A stretch of DNA of 64,000 nt from Hansfordia pulvinata (taxonomy: Eukaryota > Ascomycota > Sordariomycetes > Xylariales). Positions 34,352-43,858 of this stretch are shown here, piece after piece. How positions within the stretch are numbered: the first letter of the stretch is position 1; every line of letters starts with the position of its first letter. Location of the stretch: assembly GCA_006538405.1 (NCBI GenBank), contig BJKQ01000013.1, positions 1,116,001 through 1,180,000 of the forward strand, read 5' to 3'. The position numbers and the translations under genes are program-made. The notes beneath the pieces are model-generated. The model had not been told where the DNA came from, made no database searches, and saw nothing but the letters and a program-made list of their open reading frames with translations.

Positions 34352-35979
34352 ATGGACCCCATTGTCGCGACCGAGGTCGCCAAAGCCGCCGATGGCGTTC
34401 CCTTCCGGGCGAAGACCGGCTACTACCACAGCACCTGGGCCAAGACCTTCATCTCCAGACCCGAGCTCTACCTTCAGCCCGAGTCATTGCCCGAGATTGA
34501 GAAGATTGTCAACCTCGCCCGCAAGTGTGGCCGTCGCGTCACCGCCACCGGCAGCACGCACTCCCCAAGCACGCTGACCCTCACCTCATCTTGGCTGCTG
34601 AACCTCGACAAGTACAATCGCGTCCTCTTTGCCGACCAGAGCACCGGTATCGTGGTTCTGCAGTCCGGCATCCGCCTCTTCGACCTTGCCGAGGAGCTCG
34701 ACAAGCTGGGTCTGGCCATGCCCAACTTGGGAAGCATCAACGAACAGTCCATTGCTGGCGCCATATCCACTGGCACCCACGGCTCTAGCCTCCACTATGG
34801 TCTCCTGTCCGAGGACGTCCTCGCCCTCCGCATCACCCTCGCTGACGGCACCACCAAGTCCTGCTCCCCACAAGAGGAGCCCGAGCTCTTCCGCGCCTCT
34901 CTTCTTTCTCTCGGCGCACTGGGTATCATCACCGAGGTCACCTACCGAGCGGTCCCTGCTTTCTCGCTGCGCTGGAAGCAAACCATTGACTCCGATGCCA
35001 AGATGCTGAGTCGGTGGGACAAGGACCTGTGGACGCAGGCCGAGTACACCAGGGTCTGGTGGTACCCCCATACCCGCCGCGCCGTCACTTGGGCCGCCTC
35101 CAAGACGACCGACACCCACTTTGACAATGTCAGCTCATACTTTGACGGTGCCATTGGCTACCAGATCTACCACAACCTTCTATACCTGGGTGAATTCGTG
35201 CCCCGGCTTCTGCCCTGGGTCGAGTGGTTCATTACGGGCATGCAGTTTGGCTTCACCAATGGGTCCTCCACGGAAGCCGTGCAGCCGAGCCGCAAGGCCT
35301 TGCTCCTCAACTGCCTATACTCGCAGTATGTCAACGAGTGGGCCATCCCCTGCACAAAGGCCCCGAGTTCCTGGGCCGTTTCAGCAGCTGGCTCAACCAC
35401 CTGAAGCCTGCCGACCGTGGCTATGTGCCTCACAACATCCCATTCTCGGCTAGTGGGGTCTATGCGCACACCCCGGTGGAAGTGCGCGTCACCAACACAT
35501 CCAAGTCGAACCCCCGGGCTTCGGCACCCAACAGCAGACCCTACCTGGACCCGACGGTGGAGGACGAGCCGACGCTGTACATCAACGCGGTGCTGTACAG
35601 ACCTCATCACAAAGATCCCCACTGCCGCGCCCGGTACTACGAGGCCTTTGAGTGGCTGATGAGGGAGATGGGAGGTCGTCCGCACTGGGCTAAGAACTTT
35701 GAATCGGACGGCGGGTATCTGGAGAAGGCGTACGGCAGCAACCTGGAGGCGTGGCGCAAGGTGAGAGAAAGTGTCGACCCGAAGGGCATGTTTGTGGGCG
35801 CTTGGCACCGTCGACACGTGCTGGGCCGTGGCCCGAGTTTGGCGTTGGAGGAAGTTGAAGTGAAGCGGAGCAACCTTCGCTCCGGGGGTGTTGTGGTGGA
35901 CAGTGACTATGGACCGCTCCAGGAATCGCGCATGAGCACGGAGCATGCGGAGCACCTGGAGCTGCCTCGCGATGACTAG
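34352..35979 (+). pseudogene. ALO1: D-arabinono-1,4-lactone oxidase with an apparent one-base frameshift
   Basis: FAD enzyme of the outer mitochondrial membrane that makes D-erythroascorbate, the fungal ascorbate analogue. The first frame covers about 332 residues from MDPIVATEVAKAADGVPFRA, with the FAD domain (TATGSTHSPSTLTLTSSWLL, including the His usually linked to FAD) and GSINEQSIAGAISTGTHG. It ends out of frame after VNEWAIP. Homology resumes without loss in another frame at LHKGPEFLGRFSSWLNHLKP and runs to the C-terminus, including WAKNFE and the flavin-proximal MFVGAWHRRH block. The break falls in a run of four C at 35347-35350; one more C would give a full-length protein of about 542 residues. 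No intron fits. Either the sequence has an indel error or the allele is broken; both halves are otherwise well conserved, so I favour an error. Confidence 0.88.
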
Positions 35980-36670
35980 GCTGGTGAATATGGAGCGAGG
36001 ACTGGCGCTGTTTGATGAACGGGTCTCTCGACACCCAAGAGGGTTCCGCACACCTGTCGTCAAGCAAGCATCTGTACATAGGTGTTTTGATATTGCGCTG
36101 TGCATACACAAAGATATGATGAGAGAGCTTGCTATTGATTGATCGAGCAATGCGACGGGCGTCGGACCCAGCTGCTGACCAACGATTGAATCAGTGACGA
36201 GGCCTCATAGGACGGGAAAGCTCTTGACGGACGTGATCTTGGACTCTAAGTCTGCCCCTCCCCCGCAGCAGTGGGGCAAGCGGCAGAATCCCCGGTTGCC
36301 AGAGACTTACTTCAGGAAACATAATAGTCTGGTGAGCGTTCAGCTGCCGCAGGGACTTTGTTCCAGTCTTCAAGCCTGCGTCTTCGGTAATTCAATGCGC
36401 ATGAACAATGTCCTTCGTGACCGGCCCAAATTGGTGCAACATTGGCCGAGTGAGGCAAAAAGTGAAGGTGCCTCCGATCGGCTCCGATCCACATGGCAAA
36501 GTTTTCGGCGCCCAGCAAGCCACGGCCCTGCACTACTAAAAAGACGGCGGCCCCCCACCACGCCCGAAGCGGCGGCGACAGTTTCAAGTCCGGCTTGACT
36601 AACAAGACCACGAGCAACAATCACCCTCCGGTCCACCACCACCACCATCAAGACACACGCATATATACAT

Positions 36671-36684
36671 ACACACACACACAC
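36671..36684. repeat. CA dinucleotide microsatellite
   Basis: Seven CA units in the ADE1 leader or promoter. Confidence 0.75.
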
Positions 36685-36763
36685 GCACATACGCCCACAC
36701 ATACAACTTTCAGCCCTGCTTTCGCCCACTCCGCTTGCCGCAGAAGAGCTCGCTTCCGGCAGG

Positions 36764-36794
36764 GTCCGTCCGTCCGTCCGTCCGTCCGTCCGTC
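36764..36794. repeat. GTCC tetranucleotide microsatellite
   Basis: About seven to eight GTCC units, ending about 60 nt before the ADE1 start codon, so likely in the 5' leader. Confidence 0.9.
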
Positions 36795-36854
36795 AGCAAA
36801 GCAGAGAAGCAGCCGTACGCAGCCTCATCCTCAGCCTCAGCCTAATCCGCAGCC

Positions 36855-37828
36855 ATGGCCTCCCCTTCCGCCCCGAGGTCGTCACGGACATTGAGCTGGC
36901 ATCGCTGCCCAAGATCGCCCACGGCAAGGTGCGCAACCTGTACGAGGTGGACGCGGACCGCCTGCTCTTCGTGACGACGGACCGCATCTCGGCCTACGAC
37001 GTCGTCATGGCCAACGGCATCCCGCACAAGGGCTCCGTCCTGACCCAGATGTCGCGCCACTGGTTCGGCGTCCTTCCGGGCCTGGTCCCGGGCGGGCTCA
37101 AGACGCACTACCTGTCCGCCTCGCTGGGCGGTCCCGGGGGAAACGACGGCGACGCCGGCCGCCTCTCCGCGGACGAGGCCCGCCGCACCGCCGGCCGCAG
37201 CATGTGCGTGCGCCGCCTGCGCGTGCTTCCCGTCGAGGCCATCGTGCGCGGCTACCTAGCGGGCAGCGCGTGGAAGGAGTACAGCCGCAGCGGCACCGTG
37301 CACGGGATCCCCCTCCCCCCCGGCCTGCGCGAGTGCTCCGCCATCCCGGGGGGGCCCATCTACACCCCGAGCACCAAGGCGCCCGAGGGCGAGCACGACG
37401 AGAACATCTCGCCGGCGCGGGCGGCCGAGATCATCGGCGACGAGCGCCTGGCGGCCCGCGTGGCCGAGCTGGCCGTCTCCGTCTTCCGCGCGGGCCAGGC
37501 CTACGCCGCGGAGCGCGGGGTCATCATCGCCGACACCAAGTTCGAGTTCGGCGTCGACGCCGCCACGGGCGAGGTCGTCCTGGCCGACGAGGTCCTGACC
37601 CCGGACTCGAGCCGGTTCTGGGACGCCGCCGCGTACGAGGAAGGGCGGGACCAGGACAGCTTCGACAAGCAGTTCCTGCGCAACTGGCTGACGGCCCAGG
37701 GCGTCAAGGGCAAGCCCGGCGTCGAGGTCCCCGCGGACGTGGCCCAGGCCACCAGCCAGCGCTACCGGGACGTCTTCCAGCGGCTGGCGGGCAAGACCCT
37801 CGAGGAGGCCCTGGCCGAGGAGGCGTGA
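36855..37828 (+). CDS. ADE1: SAICAR synthetase with an apparent frameshift after the start codon
   Basis: Phosphoribosylaminoimidazole-succinocarboxamide synthase, purine biosynthesis: it joins aspartate to CAIR using ATP. The conserved frame reads VVTDIELASLPKIAHGKVRN, then the DRISAYDVVMANGIPHKGSV block, SMCVRRLRVLPVEAIVRGYL, YTPSTKAPEGEHDENIS and IIADTKFEFGVD, all in standard order. No ATG, GTG or TTG occurs in that frame before the GTG at 36929, which is too late because it would cut the first strand. The ATG at 36855 opens MASPSAP in a different frame. One extra base in the C runs at 36862-36865 or 36871-36874 would join it to the conserved frame (about 324 residues). This is most likely a homopolymer error; a real loss would be expected to make the strain purine-requiring. 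The body is intact. Confidence 0.9.
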
Positions 37829-38616
37829 ACGAGGTGCGGGCAACAGGTGCGGGCAACGAGGTGCGGGCAACGGGCATGGTCATGCTTTCGGGATACAACT
37901 TGAGGACTGGGTTGTTCGGAAGAGAGAGAGGGGGGCAGAATGAAATCGGTAATGGAGGCATAGCTGTGATCTTCTTACACGGAAATGGGGCACGGGAGCT
38001 CGGACGAGGCTACGATGGCGAAAGAGGCACAGGTCATGCATAGGGAACTTGCTGAAAACTGCTGAAATGAATTATTATGATTTTATCCTATCTGGGTGTT
38101 TTCTTCTACGATGCCGTCAGAATCGGGGAATTGGCTCCCATCTCCCAACTTTTTCCCCCCTCATAGTCATGGACATTTGTTCCAAGACAGGGCAATGCCG
38201 TGCAATCAAACTCGCGCGCGCGCAACACCGCCAGGATCAAGGTCGACAAAGGGAAGGCAATACGGAGAACCGGAAAAGCAGAAAAAGCCCAAGCTCAGAC
38301 AAAGTAAACCTCCTTACAACCTCAGAAAGGCCCCATCAAGGTCTCCAAGAGAAGCAACCTTGTGGAAACACCGAGCAGCCCATTACTAGCCCCAAAGGTG
38401 GCGAGAAGAAAACAAGGCAGACAGCTGGTATAAGATGGGCACAGGCCTTCGACAAGCCCTGCACCTCCCTGTGTTCAGCTCATTCCCCTGATATCCCGCT
38501 CGTACGTTCAGATCGTCAACATTAGCAAAGGCATGGCGACGAGGAACAAACCCGCGGCCATCTCCTGAACATCTCCTACCCACGCTCATCAAGGAGAGAC
38601 GGCAGGAAGCCAGTAT
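37829..38616. other. Convergent intergenic region, ADE1 and repeat-protein 3' flanks
   Basis: No gene seen. A short duplicated GAGGTGCGGGCAAC word follows the ADE1 stop codon (about 37828-37870). Confidence 0.5.
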
Positions 38617-41600
38617 CTACTCAGGGCCGACGGGGCCGCTGCCGCTGCGGTGCTCCGAGGCGCACTTCTGCTGGCACTGGAACTGGCCCTGGTCGACGCC
38701 GAGCCCGGCGCCCGAGTGCTGGAAGCGGCCCGAGCAGGCCTGCACGCACTCGTCGTACGAGGTCGACGCAAAGAAGTGGCGGCGCGCGATGCCCTTGAGC
38801 AGCGCCTTGACGGGCTCCGCCTTTCCGGGCTTCTTTTGCTCCTCCGCCTTCTTCTTGCCGTGCACCTTGCGGCACTGCTTCTCCCACGAGTCGGAAGACT
38901 GCTCCTCGCCCAGCGCCGCGTCGGCCTCTTGGTCCTCGGTCGCGTGCGATTTGACGCACTCAGCGTATGACTTGCCGTAGGGGTGGCGGGGGAAGACGTG
39001 GTGGACGCTCTCATGGCCAGCCGCGAAGCCCTTCTCCGAGGCGAACTGGCCCTGGTCGACACCCAGGCCGGCACCAGAGTGCTGGAACTGGCCGGCGTCG
39101 GCCTGAGAGCCGGCTTCAAAGTCGGACTCGGAGTGGCGCTTATGGAAGTGGTGCACACTCTCGTGGCCAGCCGCGAAGCCCTTCTCCGAGGCGAATTGGC
39201 CCTGGTCAACGCCAAGGCCGGCGCCGGAGTGCTGGAACTTGCCGGCCTCGGCCTCGGATCCAGCCTCGAAGCCGGATTCGAAGTGGCGCTTAGGGAAGTG
39301 GTGGATGCTCTCGTGGCCAGCGGCGAAACCCTTCTCGGAAGCAAATTGGCCCTGGTCAACACCGAGGCCCGCACCAGAGTGCTGGAATTTGCCGGCGTCA
39401 GCCTGGGTGCCGGCCTCGAAACCAGACTCGGAGTGACGCTTGTGGTGAACGCTCTCATGGCCGGCCGCGAAGCCCTTCTCCGAGGCGAACTGGCCCTGGT
39501 CAACACCCAGGCCAGCACCAGAGTGCTGGAACTTGCCGGCGTCAGCCTCGGATCCAGCCTCAAAGTCGGAGTGGGAGTGGGAGTGGCGCTTGGCAATCCC
39601 GCCCAGAAGGCCGCTGATAGGGTCGCTGGGGGCCTGGGCCTTGGGCTGAGAAGCCTCGGGCTTCGGCTCGGGGGCGGCGGCAGAGTGGTGAGGGATCTTG
39701 CCGAAGCCGCTCTCGTGGCCGGCAGCAAAGCCCTTCTCGCTGGCGAATTGGCCCTGGTCGACGCCGAGTCCGGCTCCGGAGTGCTGGAACTTGCCAGCGT
39801 CGGCCTGCTCGCCTTTGGCGAAACCCTCAGAGTGGAAACCGTGCTCGCCACGCTTAGCGATGCCACCTAGCAGACCACTGATGGGGTCGCTGGGCGCTTG
39901 GGCTTTGGGCTGCGAGGCCTCAGGCTTGGGCTCAGGGGCAGCGGCAGAGTGGTGAGGGATCTTGCCATAACCACTCTCGTGGCCGGCAGCGAATCCTTTC
40001 TCGCTGGCAAACTCGCCCGTGTCAACGCCCAGACCAGCTCCGGAGTGTTGGAACTTGCCAGCGTCGGCCTGCTCGCCCTTAGCGAAACCCTCGGAGTGGA
40101 AACCGTGCTTGCCACGCTTGGCAATACCGCCCAAGAGACCGCTGATGGGGTCGCTGGGGGCGGCCTTGGGCTGTTCCTGCTCTTGCGCCTGCTCTTGCTC
40201 CTGCTGGGGCTTGGGCTCGGGGGCAGCGCCGCCAAAGCCCTTGTGGGGGAGCGATCCGGAGGCGTGGCCGGCAGCGAAACCCTTCTCACTGGCGAACTCG
40301 CCCTGGTCAACACCGAGACCGGCGCCGGAGTGCTGGAACTGGCCCGCATCTTGCTCTTGGCCAGCGGCGAAACCCTCAGAACCAAAGCCGTGCTTGCCGC
40401 GCTTGGCGATGCCACCAAGAAGGCCGGAGATAGGGTCACTGGGGGCGGCCTTGGGCTGTTTCTGCTCTTGCTCCTGCTCTTGCTCCTGCTGGGGCTTGGG
40501 CTCGGGGGCACCGGCAGCGGGGAAGTGGTCGCCGCTGAACTCGGCGTGGGCGCATTGGCGGGCGCAGTGGTTCTTGCACTGGGTGACTCCTAGAGCAGCG
40601 TTGGCGTGCTGGCATTTGTACTCGCAGTCCTCGGCGCACTGGGCGCCGCCGGCCTTGACGTCGCGGCGGCCCTGTCCGTGCCAGCCGCCCTCGATCTCGT
40701 TCTCGGGACCGGCGTGGATGGAGCCCGAGGCGCACTGCTGCTGGCAGGCGAACTCGCCCTGGTCAACGCCGAGACCAGCCCCGGAGTGCTGGAACTTGCC
40801 GGCGCACTGGGACAGGCACTGGTCGTACCAGGCGTCGAAATGGTGACGGCGCTCGAGGCCGCCGGACAGCGCGGCGGGGCCTTGAGGCAAAGCCGAGCCG
40901 GTTCCGGGGCCGATGGCGCCGGTGCGACCGCTGCTCAGCTCATTGTCGCTGACGTGGCGGTGGTACTCGTCGTGGGCGCACTGGTCCTCGCAGACGTTGC
41001 GGCACTCGGTCTCGTCGCCCAACGCATCGGCACCCTCGCACTTGTGCTGGCAAGAGGCCATGCAGTCGGCCGAGATCTTGCCGCGGCGCTTGGCGAGCCC
41101 GCCGAGAAGACCACTGATGGGGTCAGCGGGGGCCTCGGGAGCAGCGGGTGCGGGGGTGGCAGTAGCGGAAGAGGCGGCGGCGGCGGAGGAAGAGGCGGCG
41201 GCAGCGGAAGAGGCGGCGGCCATGGCGGATACGGCCTTCTCTTCCTTCTGGTCCTTGGTAGACTTGACAGGCTCAGACTTGCCGTGCGACTTGGCGTGGA
41301 CGGCCGGCTTGCGCGAGCCCTTCATGTAATCCTTGATGTCCGAAGCAGAGGGGCCCTGGAGAACCTGGCCGTCACCTTCAGCGTCGCCGATTCTCTTCAT
41401 CAAACCGCCGAGCAGACCCGTGATGGGGTCGGCCGGGGCGGCCTCGGGGGTGGCGGAGGACTTGAGCGCAGCAGCAGACGAGGCGGCATCCTGCTTTTCC
41501 TTGCAGGCCTTGACGCACTTCTCCATGCAGAGGACGAAGTGGGCAGACGCCTCCTCCTCCTCCTTGGTGCACTTGTCATGGCACGAACAGTCGTCGTACT

Positions 41601-41897
41601 TGACGGCCTTGGTCGGCTCGGGGCTGGCCTCGGCAGCGGGAGCGGCCTCCTTGCGGACCAGTCTCATGAGCATGTCCATGGGGCCCGGGGCAGCCGACGG
41701 AGCGGCAGGGGTCGGGGCGTCTTCAAACTCGGAGCCGAGGTCGGATAGGTCCATGTCGTCGGCCGACATGTCCCGCGGCCTGATTTCTTGTTAGTGGTGC
41801 TCTCACAGCCTCCCCTTCACTTCCGCCGCGCTACTTACATGATGGGCTTGGCCACCATGGCGGGGATCAGTCCCGCCAGGACGATCTTCTTCAGCAT
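38617..41897 (-). CDS. Secreted repeat protein with periodic Kex2-type KR sites and Cys modules
   Basis: I do not recognise a family. Two exons: 41897-41839 and 41779-38617, joined over a 59-nt intron (GTAAGT donor, ACTAAC branch, CAG acceptor), give 1073 residues. Exon 1 adds the signal peptide MLKKIVLAGLIPAMVAKPI. Six segments ending DPISGLLGG(I/L)AKR (one with ITGLLGGLMKR) end at residues about 149, 251, 480, 575, 663 and 751. Further KR sites follow at about 801, 851 and 901, exactly 50 apart. Nine cores read FQHSGAGLGVD(Q/T)G(E/Q)F. Six-Cys modules (C-x3-C-x3-C-x11-C-x3-C-x3-C) lie at about 259-287 and 401-429. Four-Cys versions holding the FQHSGAGLGVD core lie at about 341-369 and 1031-1059. 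A further Cys group lies at 84-112. The central copies have no Cys. Pro/Gln/Glu-rich linkers separate units. Likely secreted and cut by Kex2 into many similar peptides; the role is unknown. Confidence 0.85.
38986..40398 (-). repeat. Coding tandem repeats: 285-, 264- and 150-bp units
   Basis: Inside the secreted repeat protein. From the 5' side of the gene there is one 285-bp unit (40398-40114), two 264-bp units (40113-39586) and four 150-bp units (39585-38986). Each begins after a KR codon pair (the last ends in PR). Units share the same reading frame, and the 150-bp unit is the 264-bp unit without the Pro-rich linker and the DPISGLLGG block. Confidence 0.85.
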
Positions 41898-43033
41898 CTT
41901 GAATGCGGTGTCGAGTAACCTCGACGGTGTGAAAAGAGTGACTAGTTAATGATATTGAGATATTAATGGAGTAAAAAAGGAAAGTACACCAGACCAAGCG
42001 GTTGGCAGAGGGCGGCGGGTGTCGACTTATACCCAACAGTGCTCTGCACTCACAACCCTTCTCTGATGCTGGTGTCTGGGGTTAGCTGTACAGGGAAAGG
42101 CCGTCTTCTCCCTCGTTTCGCTTTCTAGCAGAGCAGCGCAGCCGCTTTATAGGCGTTTGCTGTCTTGGGAGCCCCCTGGCTATCGACGCGGTGATCCTCA
42201 TGCCTCCCTGGCTGCCGCGTTCCCCTGGAGCGCGATGCTGCACACGGGCGCACGCTGGTCTGCTGCCGTTGCTGTTGCTGTTCCTGGCGCCCCTGGCCTC
42301 GCTGATCCGCTTCGCTTGCCTCGGCGGCAGGGAGGACACCTCTGGCACGGCGGGGACCCAAACAAGGCGAGATATTGCCATTCGAGACAGGATTATCACC
42401 CGGCTACTGGAATCTGGTAATCTTGGTCAGCCTTCACAATCTTCAATGTCTCACCTGGGCGCGCCGAGAGCCAGTCAAGACCCGCTCCTCGCCGCGTGAC
42501 AGGCCCTTGGTCGTCATTCCACGCATTCGAGGTTGCCCGTCTGTTGTTCCGAGCGACGCGGTCTGGTCCTGCCAGGGGCACGCGCTCCAACCAAGGGCGG
42601 CTGCCCGGACGCCCGCACAGGGCTTCAGGCGTCGCCGGGCCGCCCGCCCCCAAGCGTTTGGCGTCTACCAAACGGCGTCTCCATCGCTTGCTCCGCAGAA
42701 GATTGCTTGGCATGCAGGAACCGTCCTGGCACATGGGCAAGCCTGCGTGGCTATGGGGCTGGATCGTGGAGGCGAACGCTTTGGAGGGCTCGTATGTGGG
42801 TGGTTGACTATGCATGGGTTGACTGTCGAGTGCCGAGCCGAGACCTGACGCTCTTGACGCCCTTATTCCTTCATGCATGGCCGCGTATCACTAATAAGTC
42901 ATGGTTCTGGCTGGGTGAGCGGCTTCAAGTAGGTAGTGGGCTTGGTGCCAGATGGGAGGAAGTGAGGACCATATGGCCGCCTCACGAGCTGAGATTCCTT
43001 CTAACTGCTATCATTCCAGCATCGGCTCTGTCC
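41898..43033. promoter_or_regulatory. Intergenic: repeat-protein promoter and methyltransferase 3' flank
   Basis: No gene seen. The first 100 nt upstream of the repeat-protein start are AT-rich, unlike the flanks, as expected of a leader or promoter. Confidence 0.5.
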
Positions 43034-43858
43034 TCATTTCACTGCGACGAGATGCCAGACGCCCGACTCGAATCCGCCCAGCTCTGGGACAAAGCGCTTT
43101 TCCAATTCCTGATACAGCTGCTGCTTCTCGGCGTCGGACCAATTGGCCGCAGCCTTGAGTACGATGGCATCGAAGTGGTGCTTGTTAGCATTCTCGTCGG
43201 CGTCTTTGGAGATGATTATGGTCTCAGTGGTCTTATGCAGCTGAATCTTGTCCGCCGCGAAGCCAGCATCGGTAAAGAGTCCCTGGAACCAGTCAGCCGT
43301 CAGCCAGTGCGGCGGCGTGGGGCCCGTGTAGGTGGGCGCGTCGGGGCGGACGGCGCGAATGGCAGCATCTGCTATGGGTGCATAGCCGCAGGTTCTCCAG
43401 ACGGTGGCCAGAGCGACGCCGCCAGGCTGCAGAGTGCGGTATATCTCCTTGGCGATCTTTCCGGGGCCAGTGCAGGCCATGAGGACGAGACTGCAGAAGG
43501 AGTGGGTGAAGGTGGCGTCTGGGAAGGCGAGAGATTCCGAGTCCATCTCGGCAGGGGTCAGGCGGGCCGAGTCGAACTCGGGGCGCTTCCGGCACTCGCG
43601 AATCATGGCCGGGGAAATGTCAGTGGCGTGGATTGTCGGCATTTCGTGGGCGGGGAGCTGCCTGGCAATGGTGACGGATACGGCGCCGTTGCCACAGGCG
43701 TTATCGTGAACCAGCGCGGCGGGGCCGAGCGGGTGGGGGTTGAACTGGAGCATCTGCTTGGCCAGGTTGTACCATAGAGGACCGAAGCTGTCGTATATGG
43801 GGGCCATGTCGTCGAAATAGGCGCGGAGATGCCGCTTGAGCTGTGATGCGTCAGCCAT
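43034..43858 (-). CDS. Class I SAM-dependent methyltransferase, UbiE-like
   Basis: A 274-residue single-exon protein starting MADASQLKRHLRAYFDDMAP at 43858. An N-terminal helix (YFDDMAPIYDSF) precedes the Rossmann fold. Motif I is VHDNACGNGAVSVTIA (about residues 47-62), motif II the acidic ATDISPAMI (about 75-83), a further motif is PDATFTHSFCSLVLM, and motif III is RTLQPGGVALATVW. The C-terminal half (HWLTADWFQGLFTDAGF) matches Methyltransf_11/25-type small-molecule methyltransferases. The substrate cannot be told; there is no signal peptide, so it is probably cytosolic. It lies next to the secreted repeat protein on the same strand, 1.1 kb upstream of it, but nothing in the sequence proves a link. 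Confidence 0.85.
   Translation of the reverse strand: MADASQLKRHLRAYFDDMAPIYDSFGPLWYNLAKQMLQFNPHPLGPAALVHDNACGNGAVSVTIARQLPAHEMPTIHATDISPAMIRECRKRPEFDSARLTPAEMDSESLAFPDATFTHSFCSLVLMACTGPGKIAKEIYRTLQPGGVALATVWRTCGYAPIADAAIRAVRPDAPTYTGPTPPHWLTADWFQGLFTDAGFAADKIQLHKTTETIIISKDADENANKHHFDAIVLKAAANWSDAEKQQLYQELEKRFVPELGGFESGVWHLVAVK

Larger units (their letters stand above)
35980..36854. promoter_or_regulatory. Intergenic: ALO1 3' flank and ADE1 promoter
   Basis: No gene seen. Just before ADE1 there are a TATATA word at about 36662-36667, a CA microsatellite and a GTCC array. Confidence 0.5.

Noticed and set aside
38589..39866. 425-codon minus-strand frame overlapping the repeat protein
   Set aside because: Alternate frame of the same repeats; its Ser/Arg/Thr-rich product has no start context or domain.
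38986..40398. Regularly spaced repeats that might suggest a CRISPR array
   Set aside because: Units of 150-285 bp are contiguous coding repeats in a eukaryotic gene.
40606..41748. 380-codon plus-strand open frame (and 38983-39870, 39898-40593) opposite the repeat protein
   Set aside because: They are antisense shadows: the GC-rich, Ala/Gly/Glu-coded repeats leave the opposite frames free of stops. The minus-strand frame has the signal peptide, introns and repeat logic.
42533..43777. 414-codon plus-strand frame
   Set aside because: Mostly antisense to the methyltransferase; no domain.
38617..43858. Complete RiPP biosynthetic cluster around the repeat protein
   Set aside because: Only a methyltransferase is nearby; no UstYa/DUF3328, oxidase, peptidase or transporter gene is visible within the window on either side.
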